64,000 nucleotides of DNA from Caldatribacterium sp051549785 (GCF_051549785.1 NZ_CP189974.1:124001-188000), one strand, 5' to 3'. Shown: positions 25,927 through 34,760, numbered from the stretch's first letter. The notes: generated by a model from the letters alone, not told the origin. Translations and numbers: made by a program.

Positions 25927-26869
25927 GCTTTTTCAGGACCTCATTGGCCTCCTCAAGAGGATATACCTCGCAGAGTATCCGGAAGCGATATCGCCCCGCC
26001 ATCTCAAGGAGCTCCCGCACATCCTGGCGGGTGCTGTTGGCCACACTCTGGATCACCCGTTCCCGGTAGAGGAGTTCATACGGGATCTCAGGAATAGGGG
26101 TAGCATAAATGCCGGCAGCAACGACTTTCCCTCCAGGCGCAAGGTGCTCGAGAGCCCTCCGGATAAGAAAACCGGAGGGAGCAAAGACAATGGCGGCATG
26201 GAAGGGTGAAGGAGGGTCGTCCTCGGCGCCACCCACAAAGCTTGCGCCAAGTTTTTTTGCAAGCTCTCTGTGATGAGGACTTCGGGTGAAAACGAAGACC
26301 TCTTTCCCCTCGTAAAGGCCCATCTGGAGCACAAGATGCGCCGAAGAACCGAAACCAAAGAGCGCGAGGATATTACCCTTTTGGGTTTCTGTTGCCCGGT
26401 ACGCCCGGTACCCTATGACCCCGCCACAGAGGAGAGGAGCAACTTCTGGACTCTCGTAGCCCTCAGGGAGCGGATACACACTGTCCTTTCGGGCCAGGAA
26501 GTACTCGGCGTACCCTCCATCCACATCGTATCCGGTGAAGCGGGCTTTGGAACAGAGGTTCTCCCTTCCTCTCCGGCAAAAGGCGCACTCCCCGCACACA
26601 GAAAAGAGCCATGGCGTTCCCACCCGCTCTCCGGGACTGATACCCGTCACTTTCGGCCCACACGCAACCACCCGTCCTACAATCTGGTGTCCTGGGACAA
26701 TGGGCAGGCGGTGAGGCGGGAGTTCCCCTTCCACGATATGGAGGTCGGTGTGACAGACCCCGCAGGCTTCAACCCGCACAAGGACCTCATCGTCTATAGG
26801 CTCGGGAACAGGAAGCTCCCGCAGGATAAGGGGGTTTTCCTCGCAGGGTGCCTGACGCTCAAGCACCAT
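25883..26869 (-). CDS. Zinc-dependent medium-chain alcohol dehydrogenase
   Basis: 328 residues. The catalytic Zn site is C-G-V-C-H-T-D-L-H plus P-G-H-Q-I-V-G; the structural Zn site is C-G-E-C-A-F-C-R-R-G-R-E-N-L-C. The cofactor motif G-F-G-S-S-A-H replaces the usual G-x-G-x-x-G, a change known in some members. The closest type is the single-chain AdhA/YahK-like group acting on primary alcohols or aldehydes. The chosen ATG overlaps the epimerase gene by 11 nt, and the 21-residue upstream extension is discarded. Suggests alcohol formation or oxidation in fermentation. Confidence 0.9.
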   Translation of the reverse strand: MVLERQAPCEENPLILRELPVPEPIDDEVLVRVEACGVCHTDLHIVEGELPPHRLPIVPGHQIVGRVVACGPKVTGISPGERVGTPWLFSVCGECAFCRRGRENLCSKARFTGYDVDGGYAEYFLARKDSVYPLPEGYESPEVAPLLCGGVIGYRAYRATETQKGNILALFGFGSSAHLVLQMGLYEGKEVFVFTRSPHHRELAKKLGASFVGGAEDDPPSPFHAAIVFAPSGFLIRRALEHLAPGGKVVAAGIYATPIPEIPYELLYRERVIQSVANSTRQDVRELLEMAGRYRFRILCEVYPLEEANEVLKKLKKGQVQASAVLVP

Positions 26870-27806
26870 GGCCCTCACGAACTCTCTCCTCCTCCGCGAA
26901 CCAGGTGAAGGTTTTTTCGAGGCCTTCCTCAAGGGTCACACGGGGTTCCCAGCCAAGAAGACGCCTCGCCCGATCAATGGCCAGGGCGATACGGGAAATT
27001 TCCCCCTTTCGTTCCTCGGCAAAAACCACCTCGATGTCCTTCCCCGCAATGCGCCTGAAAAGCCCAAGGAGCTCAAGGACACTTGTTTCCTTCTCCGTTC
27101 CGATGTTGTATGCCCCAGAGGGGGCGTGGAGCGCCAGGAGGTTAGCCCGGGCAACGTCCTCCACAAAAACGTAGTCCCGGGTTTTTCTTCCATCCCCGAA
27201 CACTACACAGGGCTCATTCCGGAGGATTTTTCTAGAGAAAATGGCGATCACTCCCGCCTCACCCAGGGGGTCCTGCCGCGGCCCATAAACGTTGCCGTAG
27301 CGCAGCGCCACACAGGAAAGCCCCCAGACTGTTTCATAATAGGAGAGGTACTTCTCCGCTGCGTACTTTGCCACCCCGTAAGGGGAAAGCGGAGAGGGAG
27401 GGTACTCTTCACCAACCGGGAGCTCCTCCACCTCTCCGTAAAGCGCTCCACCGGTTGAGGCGAAAATCACCCTCTGTACCCCGTACATCCGGGAGAGCTC
27501 AAGCACCTGAAGTGTCCCTAAGATATTCACCCGGGCATCGGCGAGGGGGTCCTCCACCGACTGGCGAAGGTTGATGTGGGCAGCGTGGTGGTTCACGCAG
27601 AACGGGCGTTCCCGCTCAAAAACCCTTCGGAGTGCCTCCCGGTCCATGATGTCGACCTGGTAGAAGCGAGCTTTCGGGTTGAGGTTTTCCACTTTTCCCG
27701 TTACCAGATTGTCCACTACGGCAACTGAAAAACCAGCCTCAAGGTACGTGTCCACAACGTGTGAGCCGATGAAACCGGCGCCTCCGGTGACCAGGATGGT
27801 TCCCAT
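26859..27806 (-). CDS. NAD-dependent epimerase/dehydratase (UDP-glucose 4-epimerase type)
   Basis: 315-residue extended SDR. It has the dinucleotide motif T-G-G-A-G-F-I-G-S-H, catalytic S/T in F-A-S-T-G-G-A-L-Y-G, the Y-x-x-x-K pair as Y-G-V-A-K-Y-A and the R-Y-G-N-V-Y-G-P-R-Q substrate motif. Best guess is UDP-glucose/UDP-GlcNAc 4-epimerase for surface polysaccharide precursors, but substrate cannot be fixed from sequence alone. Start at the ATG after GAGGAGGAGTTGCC. It shares a transcript with the dehydrogenase. Confidence 0.88.
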   Translation of the reverse strand: MGTILVTGGAGFIGSHVVDTYLEAGFSVAVVDNLVTGKVENLNPKARFYQVDIMDREALRRVFERERPFCVNHHAAHINLRQSVEDPLADARVNILGTLQVLELSRMYGVQRVIFASTGGALYGEVEELPVGEEYPPSPLSPYGVAKYAAEKYLSYYETVWGLSCVALRYGNVYGPRQDPLGEAGVIAIFSRKILRNEPCVVFGDGRKTRDYVFVEDVARANLLALHAPSGAYNIGTEKETSVLELLGLFRRIAGKDIEVVFAEERKGEISRIALAIDRARRLLGWEPRVTLEEGLEKTFTWFAEEERVREGHGA

Positions 27807-27869
27807 GGCAACTCCTCCTCTCTCAAGGAGCATAGGGCAAAAGCCCAGAGCTGTCAAAGGGGAACTCTA

Positions 27870-28175
27870 CTATCTCTCAAGCTCTGCTTTCATGCGCTGG
27901 TACTCATCTTCAGAAATTTCTCCCCGGGCATAGCGCTCTTTGAGAATTTCCAGAGGCTCGTTGTTCCTTCCCCTCCCGGCGCTCTCCCCAAGAAGGCGTA
28001 TCGCGAAGTATGCCACAAGAAGGAGAACAAAAAGACCGAGGAGCAGACCACCCCATCCCATCATGCCACCGACACCAAAAGGGCAGAATGCAAAACCCTG
28101 TGGGTCAGCGAACACCGGACCCGAAGCGAAAAGCGTAGCAGAAATCCCCCACAGGATGAGCTTTCTCGCTTTCAC
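27870..28175 (-). CDS. Small membrane protein with C-terminal SHOCT domain
   Basis: 101 residues. Signal peptide (K-L-I-L-W-G-I-S-A-T-L-F-A), a Gly/Phe-rich linker, one transmembrane helix (G-L-L-L-G-L-F-V-L-L-L-V-A-Y) and a C-terminal SHOCT motif (P-L-E-I-L-K-E-R-Y-A-R-G-E-I-S-E-D-E-Y). SHOCT domains are oligomerisation modules of unknown detail. Start is a GTG eight bases after GGAGG; an in-frame GTG 15 nt earlier overlaps the ribosome site. It is separated from the epimerase gene by about 60 nt. Confidence 0.82.
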   Translation of the reverse strand: MKARKLILWGISATLFASGPVFADPQGFAFCPFGVGGMMGWGGLLLGLFVLLLVAYFAIRLLGESAGRGRNNEPLEILKERYARGEISEDEYQRMKAELER

Positions 28176-28268
28176 CGTATTTTCCTCCACTCATAGGAAT
28201 TTGCGTATTGCAACACACCGGTCTACAGTTTATTCCGTAAGGTCCTTTCGTCCCTGGCATCGCTTTTC

Positions 28269-28274
28269 TATAAT
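28269..28274 (+). promoter_or_regulatory. -10 element giving a nearly leaderless transcript
   Basis: A consensus TATAAT ends only 8 nt before an in-frame GTG and 14 nt before an ATG of the next gene. Transcription would start about at the initiation codon, and no ribosome site is present. No good -35 is seen. Confidence 0.5.
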
Positions 28275-28288
28275 TGACATGAGTGCCT

Positions 28289-29338
28289 ATGCGGTGTTAC
28301 CTCCTTATGGCAGACGGAGAGTGGGAAGAGCGCATCGCCCTTGAACTCCGCCGGAAGATGAAAGAGCTCTACGGGAAGAGCAAGGTTTTCTTCCTCTCCT
28401 TCCGGCACCCCGGGGTGTTCGCCGAAAAGGGTTTTGCGGAGGTTTCCAGAGACCGGCCTACGCAGCCTCTAAAGGCATGGTACAGGCTCTGCCAGGATCT
28501 CCTGAAGCGGCGGAATCTCCGGGAACGGCGGATACTCATCGGAGGAAACCCCTGGCTTTTGGCGCTCGTTACCCTCCTTGGGGGAAGAAGGGTCACCGTA
28601 GTTCTTTCCCTGGGACTCCGTCCTTTCTCCGTATCGCCCTTTCGCCTCTTTTTCCTGCGCCGCTTTGCCCGGACCGTCCTTGCTGATGATGCGACTTTCG
28701 TACAGCTCCTTCGCCTGAAGAATATTCCCGCCTACTTCGTCGGGAATATCCTCGCCGATCTCCTCCACCCCCACGACACACCCTTTCTCCACGGGAAAAA
28801 AGCCATCTGTGCCCTTTTCCCCAGAGAAGACCACTACGTCGAGGACCTAAGGTTTTTCCTTGACTTTGTCGAGCACGCCCCCGATGGCGCTTCTTTCTAC
28901 TTTCTCCTCGCCCTCCCCCAGGGCGTCTCCCTCGAAACGGTGCAACGCATTGCTTCCGAGAAAAACTGGGTCTTCCTCGAAAGCCTTGAGGGAGAGGTCA
29001 TCGAAGGGTACCTTGTGAGGGAGAGGGTCTACCTCAACCTCACGAGGTTTCTCTCTGAAGCCCTGGACCAGGCAACGTACGTGGTGAGTGCCGACCAGAG
29101 GATACTGGTTCAGGCCGTGGGGTTTGGGAAAACGGTGATCCCCGTGCAGATGGGGAAGGCTGAGGAAATGGCGGCACTTCTGCTTCACTCGGTCTCGCTT
29201 TTTGAGTACAATCAGAGTATGAGCGCCCGGTTCGGGAGAAAGGGCGCCATCGAGCGGATTGCCGTTTTCCTCCTCTGGGGTGTCGTGGAAGACCCGACAC
29301 TCCCTCATCGTCTGCGAACAATCCACAAAAGAGGGTGA
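28289..29338 (+). CDS. LpxB-related GT-B-fold protein, function unknown
   Basis: 349 residues, no signal peptide. The two-domain pattern resembles lipid-A-disaccharide synthase: G-G-N-P-W-L-L-A-L-V-T-L-L-G near 92, Y-F-V-G-N-I-L-A-D-L-L near 150 (LpxB has V-G-H-P-L), and S-A-D-Q-R-I-L-V-Q-A-V-G-F-G-K-T-V-I-P late, equivalent to the donor-binding part. Sequence similarity is weak, so the substrate is open. It may start at the GTG six bases earlier. It lies 4 nt before nadC but has no metabolic link to NAD synthesis. Confidence 0.5.
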   Translation: MRCYLLMADGEWEERIALELRRKMKELYGKSKVFFLSFRHPGVFAEKGFAEVSRDRPTQPLKAWYRLCQDLLKRRNLRERRILIGGNPWLLALVTLLGGRRVTVVLSLGLRPFSVSPFRLFFLRRFARTVLADDATFVQLLRLKNIPAYFVGNILADLLHPHDTPFLHGKKAICALFPREDHYVEDLRFFLDFVEHAPDGASFYFLLALPQGVSLETVQRIASEKNWVFLESLEGEVIEGYLVRERVYLNLTRFLSEALDQATYVVSADQRILVQAVGFGKTVIPVQMGKAEEMAALLLHSVSLFEYNQSMSARFGRKGAIERIAVFLLWGVVEDPTLPHRLRTIHKRG

Positions 29339-29342
29339 TGGC

Positions 29343-30185
29343 ATGGCTGGCCTTGTTCCATGGAACCTTGATACGATGCTCATGCAGTTCCTCAACGAGG
29401 ACCTTGGGCCTTTCGACCTCACCACCCAGGGACTTGGGGAGCTGAAAGATCGGGTCATCCAGGCGCGGATTATCGCCAAAGAACCGGGGGTCATGGCCGG
29501 TGGCCCCTTTGTCCTGCGAATCTTCAAGCTCCTTGACCGGGAAGCTCAGGGAACGATTCACATCGCAGAAGGCGCCCGCTTCCCGGCAGGAACTGTCCTT
29601 TTGAGCCTCTCCGGCCGGGCTGAAGCGATTCTTGAGGGAGAGAGGGTCGCCCTGAACCTCCTTGCCCGGCTTTCAGGCATTGCCACAAGAACAAGGGAAC
29701 TCGTGGACCTTGTGGCCGATCTTCCGGTCCGCATCGCCGATACCCGGAAAACAACGCCTGGCCTCCGGCTCCTTGAGAAATACGCCGTTTGTTGCGGAGG
29801 AGGCACGAACCACCGTATGGGGCTTTACGACTGTGTCCTCATCAAGGACAACCACCTGGCGCTCTGCGGTTCAGTGAAGGAGGCCGTCCTCCGGATTCGC
29901 AAGGCAGTGCCGTTCACCACAAAGATTGTCGTGGAGTGTGCAAGCCTTGAGGCTGTTGCTGAGGCCTGTGAGGCCGGAGTGGATGTCATTCTCCTTGACA
30001 ACATGCCCCTTGAGGACATTCGCCAGGCGGTGAAAATCGTAAAAAAGCGGGCGCTTGTTGAAGCCTCAGGAGGCATTGGTCCCCACAACGTGCGCCTTGT
30101 CGCCGAACAGGGAGTGGACATTATCTCCACGGGGTACATCACGCACCACGCTCCCTGGATTGACCTGAGTCTCAGCATCTCCTGA
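29343..30185 (+). CDS. nadC: Nicotinate-nucleotide pyrophosphorylase (quinolinate phosphoribosyltransferase)
   Basis: 280 residues, the usual size. Motifs: E-D-L-G-P-F-D-L-T-T at the start, R-I-A-D-T-R-K-T-T-P-G-L-R (phosphoribosyl site), G-G-G-T-N-H-R-M-G-L-Y-D (quinolinate binding), K-D-N-H-L, and E-A-S-G-G-I. It converts quinolinate and PRPP into nicotinate mononucleotide. The chosen ATG follows AAGAGGGTGATGGC. It is followed 5 nt later by nadB. Confidence 0.96.
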   Translation: MAGLVPWNLDTMLMQFLNEDLGPFDLTTQGLGELKDRVIQARIIAKEPGVMAGGPFVLRIFKLLDREAQGTIHIAEGARFPAGTVLLSLSGRAEAILEGERVALNLLARLSGIATRTRELVDLVADLPVRIADTRKTTPGLRLLEKYAVCCGGGTNHRMGLYDCVLIKDNHLALCGSVKEAVLRIRKAVPFTTKIVVECASLEAVAEACEAGVDVILLDNMPLEDIRQAVKIVKKRALVEASGGIGPHNVRLVAEQGVDIISTGYITHHAPWIDLSLSIS

Positions 30186-30190
30186 CACCC

Positions 30191-31774
30191 ATGGTCTATG
30201 ACGCCCTGGTCATCGGAAACGGCATTGCCGGAAGTTGCACAGCGCTCTTCCTCGCCCGGCAGGGCAAAAGCGTCTGCCTCGTGACGAAAGCCTCTGCTCT
30301 TGACGAAACCAATACCGCCAGGGCACAGGGAGGGATAGTCTTTCGAGGAGAAGGAGACACCACAGACCTCCTCCTTGAGGACATTCTTCGGGCTTCGTCC
30401 TTCTCTTCCTGCAGGAAAAGCGCCCGGATTCTGGCACGTCTTGGACCGGTGCTTGTTCAACGTTTTCTCATCGAGGAACTCCGCGTGCCCTTCGAGCGGA
30501 AGAAAGAAGGCACATGGGACCTTTTCCAGGAAGGTGCCCATTCCCTCCGGCGCATCCTCCACGTCAAAGACTATACCGGAAAGGCGATTCAGGAGCGCCT
30601 GAACGAGGCAGTGCTTGAAGAACGAAATATCACCCTCTTTCCCGGAACTTTTGCCTTAGAGCTCATCACCTCGCTGCACTGTGCCGATTTCGCCCTCCGG
30701 TACAATCCTCCCGAGTGCTTTGGGGCCTATGTTCTCAGGGGAAACGAGGTCATTCCCATCTTTGCCCGTGCCACGGTCCTTGCCACCGGTGGGCTGAATG
30801 CCATCTTCCGCCATTCCTCCGGAGGCCCCTGGTGCACGGGAGACGGGTTCGCCCTGGCATGGCGGGCACAGGCGACTTTAGTGAACATGGAGTACATCCA
30901 GTTCCACCCCACGCTCCTTTATAGCCCCGGCGAACCCCATGCCTTCCTCATTTCTGAAGCGGTTCGGGGAGAAGGTGCCGTTCTCCTTGACCGGGAGGGG
31001 AAACCATTCCTTGAGCGCTTCCATCCCCTGGGGAATCTCGCCCCCCGGGATGTCGTCGCGTGGGCGATCTTCCAGACCATGAAGGAAGAGGGAGTCCCCC
31101 ACGTTTTCCTTGACCTCAGCCCCCTCGGGGTCGAAAAAATCCGCGCCGCCTTCCCCGAAATCTTCGAGGAGCTCCGAAGAAGAGGCTTCGACGCTACACG
31201 GGACCTCATCCCTGTGGTTCCGGGAGCGCACTTTGCCTGTGGAGGTGTGCTCAGCGATTCCTGGGGGCGAACCACAGTCCGCCGTCTCTATGCCGTTGGT
31301 GAGGTGGCCTGCACCGGGGTTCATGGAACAAACCGCCTTGCTTCTACGAGCCTTCTTGAAGGACTCGTTTTTGCTTTCCGGGCGGCCTGCTCCATTGTTT
31401 CTTCCGAACCACCCCTTGTCCCTCCCCCACTTCTCCCCTTTCCAGAACAGATAGGAGAACCTCCGGAGGGACATACCCTTGCGGAGCTTCGCCAGGTCAT
31501 TCAGGAAACCATGTGGGAGTACGTGGGGCTTGAGCGGGAAAAAGCAGGACTCTTCAAAGCCTTAGACCGCCTTCTTGAAGTGAAACGGAACGTCCTCGGC
31601 CTCCGGCAACGCCATGGGATTTCCGCCCCCCTAAGGGAGCTAGAAAACATGGTCGATACGGCATTGCTTGTGACCCGGGCGGCCTTGCAGAACCCCCTTT
31701 CCTTCGGTACCCCCCTCACTCGCTCCGGGCCAGCGCCTTCTTCCCCAGGCGGCTCACAAGACGGACAATCTTGA
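30191..31774 (+). CDS. nadB: L-aspartate oxidase
   Basis: 527-residue flavoprotein. FAD motif V-I-G-N-G-I-A-G-S at the N-terminus, A-R-A-Q-G-G-I near 45, H-P-T-L-L in the middle, R-D-V-V-A-W-A-I and the second FAD segment G-E-V-A-C-T-G-V-H-G-T-N-R-L-A-S-T-S-L-L-E-G. It oxidises aspartate to iminoaspartate for quinolinate formation; in anaerobes fumarate can serve as electron acceptor. nadA, the third enzyme, is not adjacent. The last 59 nt overlap the convergent yvcK-like gene. Confidence 0.95.
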   Translation: MVYDALVIGNGIAGSCTALFLARQGKSVCLVTKASALDETNTARAQGGIVFRGEGDTTDLLLEDILRASSFSSCRKSARILARLGPVLVQRFLIEELRVPFERKKEGTWDLFQEGAHSLRRILHVKDYTGKAIQERLNEAVLEERNITLFPGTFALELITSLHCADFALRYNPPECFGAYVLRGNEVIPIFARATVLATGGLNAIFRHSSGGPWCTGDGFALAWRAQATLVNMEYIQFHPTLLYSPGEPHAFLISEAVRGEGAVLLDREGKPFLERFHPLGNLAPRDVVAWAIFQTMKEEGVPHVFLDLSPLGVEKIRAAFPEIFEELRRRGFDATRDLIPVVPGAHFACGGVLSDSWGRTTVRRLYAVGEVACTGVHGTNRLASTSLLEGLVFAFRAACSIVSSEPPLVPPPLLPFPEQIGEPPEGHTLAELRQVIQETMWEYVGLEREKAGLFKALDRLLEVKRNVLGLRQRHGISAPLRELENMVDTALLVTRAALQNPLSFGTPLTRSGPAPSSPGGSQDGQS

Positions 31775-33116
31775 GGTTCTTCAGGCCGTTCTTTGTGTGG
31801 AGGGCAAAGTACAGGCTCAAAGAGGGTTTTTCCTCAAGGAGAATTGCGACAAGCGCCTGAGCTAAACGACCCGGGTCATGGCGCGTGGGGTGCTCCGGAG
31901 AAAGAAGCGGTGCCTCCAGGATCTTTCCCGGGAAGTCCCACTCCTCACCTTCGGCGAAAATCGGTTCAATCCCGGACTTTTTGAGTTCTCGCAGCACCTC
32001 CTCCTGGGGTCGCTCCCCGTTCACCAGGACGTAGTTCACCCGCTCCCTGGGGAGGAACTGAAAGACCGCTTCAAGGTGGTCCGAGAACGTGTACCCATCG
32101 GTCTCTCCCGGCTGGGTCGTGACATTGCATACAAAAACCAGAGGTGCCCGAGACCGGAGAATGGCCTCGCGGACCTCTTCCACGGCAAGATTACAGAGAA
32201 CACTTGTATAGAGGCTTCCAGGACCAAGGACGATGAGGTCGGCATCTTCTAAGGCCCTGAGGACCTCCGGGGTTGTAGGCACCGATGGAGGATCAAGGAA
32301 AATGCGCTTAATACGCTTCCCACAGCTCCCCACATTGGACTCACCAGAAACAATCGTCCCGTCAGCACACTCCGCCTTGAGGAGCACGTTCTCCAGGGTC
32401 GTGGGGAGAACCCGGCCGCGGACAGCCAGGACCTTGCTCGACTCAAGAATCGCCCGCTGGAAGTCCCCGGTTACTTGGGTGAGGGCAGCGATGAAGAGGT
32501 TCCCAAAATTGTGACCCTTCAGTTCGTTATCCTCGCTGAAGCGGTACTGGAAAAGGTCCCGCATGAGGGGCTCGGTATCGGCCAGCGCAATGAGACAGTT
32601 CCGAATATCCCCAGGGGGCAGAACCCCCATATCCCGGCGAAGCCTCCCCGAACTCCCTCCGTCGTCAAAAACCGTGACAATGGCCGTAAGGTTTGCGGTG
32701 TACTCCTTGAGGCCATGGAGCAGGGTGTAGAGGCCATGACCTCCACCAATGGCCACGATGTGCGGCCCACGGGTGAGTCGGCGGCTTTTAAAAATGGCTT
32801 CAGCAATGTCCTCCTTCTCAGGCACAAGCGCACTGATAATGGAGCGGTTCATGCGCTGCAGACCCCAGACGATAAGCACAGCCCCACCAACAATCCAGGC
32901 AAGTCCGAAGACCACTGCCAGCGAGTAGTGCCCAAGGAAAGCAAAAACGAAACGCCGCCAGAGGGTGTAAAAACCCCGGATCGACGGGACGGAGAGAATG
33001 AGGCTCATACCCAGGGAAATGAGGAGTACGCCACAGACGGCGATGAAGAGCCAGCGTTTCACCCGCATCCCCGGGTACAGCCATCTGACGAAGCGACGCA
33101 AACCTCCCGGTTCCAT
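31716..33116 (-). CDS. YvcK/CofD-family protein with N-terminal membrane anchor
   Basis: 466 residues. Two hydrophobic helices near residues 20-40 and 65-90 precede the YvcK domain, which begins I-V-A-I-G-G-G-H-G-L-Y-T-L-L and contains F-D-D-G-G-S-S-G-R-L-R, P-P-G-D-I-R-N-C, G-H-N-F-G-N-L-F-I-A-A-L and G-P-G-S-L-Y-T-S. YvcK binds UDP-sugars and influences peptidoglycan synthesis and gluconeogenic growth. The anchored form places it at the membrane. Start is the ATG with GAGGAGGGAAGG upstream; earlier in-frame ATGs lack a ribosome site. Confidence 0.88.
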   Translation of the reverse strand: MEPGGLRRFVRWLYPGMRVKRWLFIAVCGVLLISLGMSLILSVPSIRGFYTLWRRFVFAFLGHYSLAVVFGLAWIVGGAVLIVWGLQRMNRSIISALVPEKEDIAEAIFKSRRLTRGPHIVAIGGGHGLYTLLHGLKEYTANLTAIVTVFDDGGSSGRLRRDMGVLPPGDIRNCLIALADTEPLMRDLFQYRFSEDNELKGHNFGNLFIAALTQVTGDFQRAILESSKVLAVRGRVLPTTLENVLLKAECADGTIVSGESNVGSCGKRIKRIFLDPPSVPTTPEVLRALEDADLIVLGPGSLYTSVLCNLAVEEVREAILRSRAPLVFVCNVTTQPGETDGYTFSDHLEAVFQFLPRERVNYVLVNGERPQEEVLRELKKSGIEPIFAEGEEWDFPGKILEAPLLSPEHPTRHDPGRLAQALVAILLEEKPSLSLYFALHTKNGLKNLKIVRLVSRLGKKALARSE

Positions 33117-33146
33117 CCTCCTTCCCTCCTCTACGACCTCCTCCAT

Positions 33147-33174
33147 ATTGTACCGCATCTTAGCAACCTGTAAA
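33147..33174 (-). promoter_or_regulatory. Promoter of the yvcK-like gene
   Basis: On the minus strand TTTACA and TACAAT are 16 nt apart, about 30 nt upstream of the chosen start. Confidence 0.5.
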
Positions 33175-33253
33175 CGCCATGCCCATCACTGGCATGCCAG
33201 GTAGTGAAAAATTTTACCTAAACGTGAATTGAAAAGGCTTAAATTTTGCATAA

Positions 33254-33282
33254 TTGACAAGACTCTAGCAACTGATTACAAT
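33254..33282 (+). promoter_or_regulatory. Sigma-70-type promoter of the family 1 sugar ABC operon
   Basis: TTGACA (33254-33259), 17 nt, TACAAT (33277-33282). Just downstream is a short direct repeat atcggt-aaaa-atcggt that could be an operator, but no regulator gene is adjacent. Confidence 0.75.
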
Positions 33283-33330
33283 ATCGGTAAAAATCGGTTA
33301 TCTAATCTTTTCAGATAGGGAGGGATAGGT

Positions 33331-34665
33331 ATGCAAGGGCAAAAAGCTGTCTGGTTTCTGGTAATACTCCTCCTGGTAACACTGCCTTCTCTGGTCTTCG
33401 CTGAAACCACTCTGGTATTCCAGGGCTACTCCAACCCAAACGAGCAAGTGGCTCAGTTCATCCAGAACGTTCTCATTCCCGAATTCAAGAAGGTGCATCC
33501 CGACATCGACGTGAAATACGTGTACATCCCCTTTGCCGAGTACATGTCCACCATCCTGCAGCAGGCTGTGTCGAACACCTTACCCGACCTGGTGTACCTT
33601 GACAACCCTTGGGTTCCCCAGCTTATAGATGCAAATGTTCTCCAAAACATCAGGGACTATGTCATGAAAGACCTGGGCAACGATTTCTGGATGGACTTTT
33701 TCCCCGGCCATAGAATGGTCACCAGCAAAGACGAGGGAATCTACGCCCTGCAAGTGCACACAAACAACCTGGCCATTTTCTATCGTGAGGGTTTCCTGCA
33801 GAAAGTCGGTGTAGAAAAACCCCCGAAAACCTGGGAAGAGCTCCTGGACGTCTCGAGAAAAATCAAGGAAAATCTCAACCTCTACGGGCTCATTTTCTAC
33901 GCAGGAGCAGACGAGGCGGGCACCTGGCAATTTGAACCTTTTCTGTGGAGCAATGGCGGAAGCCTCCTCGAGCTCGACCAGAAAGAGGCAATAGAGGCAC
34001 TGGCCTTCGTGGCAGGGCTGGTAAAAGAGGGATATGCTCCCAGGGACGTTATTAATCTGAAAGACCAGGGTGACGAAACCATCTGGTTCATGAACGGCCA
34101 GGTGGCTATGATGGTGAACGGCAACTGGGAATTTGGCTGGCATCTCCTGCCCGACGTTCTGGAAAAGTTGGGAGATGTCCGAGTTGCTCCGTTCCCGGTC
34201 CCTGACGCCGCCATGCGTTCCGCTGTCCTGCCTTTCGGTGGAGAGTGCGTGGGCATCACCACCACGGACGCCGAGAAGAGCAAGTACGCCTGGGAGCTTA
34301 TCAGAATATGGTTTGGAGAAAAGTTAGAGGAATATTACGAGAAATGGACGGGGCACATTCCGACTCTAGCATCTTACTCTGCGAAGATAGCCAGCATCCG
34401 TCCGGAGTTCAAGGTCTTTATAGATCAGGCTGCATATGCACTCCCCAGACCACCCATGGGAGGAATGGAAAAATACCCCGATGTCTCCAACGAGCTTGCC
34501 TTAGCTCTGCAAAAGGCCCTCACAGGAGCACAAACCCCTGAGGAAGCCTTCGGTCAGGCAGCGAAAAACATTAGGAACCTTTTCGCTCCAGAACAGTACG
34601 AGAAACACAAAGAATTTGCAAGGAACGTCCTGACAGAAGTCCTGGCAAGAACAAAGCAGCAGTAG
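33331..34665 (+). CDS. Extracellular solute-binding protein family 1 (sugar)
   Basis: 444 residues. Signal peptide (V-W-F-L-V-I-L-L-L-V-T-L-P-S-L-V-F-A), then a family 1 fold with P-E-F-K-K-V-H-P-D-I-D-V-K-Y near 50, P-K-T-W-E-E-L-L near 165 and M-V-N-G-N-W-E near 255 (aromatic sugar-stacking region). No lipobox. Start at the ATG after GGGAGGGATAGGT. It should deliver a mono- or oligosaccharide to the two permeases that follow. Confidence 0.92.
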   Translation: MQGQKAVWFLVILLLVTLPSLVFAETTLVFQGYSNPNEQVAQFIQNVLIPEFKKVHPDIDVKYVYIPFAEYMSTILQQAVSNTLPDLVYLDNPWVPQLIDANVLQNIRDYVMKDLGNDFWMDFFPGHRMVTSKDEGIYALQVHTNNLAIFYREGFLQKVGVEKPPKTWEELLDVSRKIKENLNLYGLIFYAGADEAGTWQFEPFLWSNGGSLLELDQKEAIEALAFVAGLVKEGYAPRDVINLKDQGDETIWFMNGQVAMMVNGNWEFGWHLLPDVLEKLGDVRVAPFPVPDAAMRSAVLPFGGECVGITTTDAEKSKYAWELIRIWFGEKLEEYYEKWTGHIPTLASYSAKIASIRPEFKVFIDQAAYALPRPPMGGMEKYPDVSNELALALQKALTGAQTPEEAFGQAAKNIRNLFAPEQYEKHKEFARNVLTEVLARTKQQ

Positions 34666-34671
34666 GACTCA

Positions 34672-34705
34672 AGAAAGGAGGGGGATTCCAATCCCCCTCC
34701 TTTCT
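34672..34705 (+). terminator. Stable hairpin between the sugar-binding protein and permease genes
   Basis: 15-bp perfect inverted repeat (agaaaggagggggat / atccccctcctttct) with a 4-nt loop, 7 nt after the stop codon. The following bases ctctgaaag are not a U run. As in the other ABC operons it likely enriches the binding-protein mRNA. Confidence 0.65.
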
Positions 34706-34760
34706 CTCTGAAAGAGCAATGTAAAGTTTTTCCGCTCACCTTAAAGGGGGAAGAATCGTT

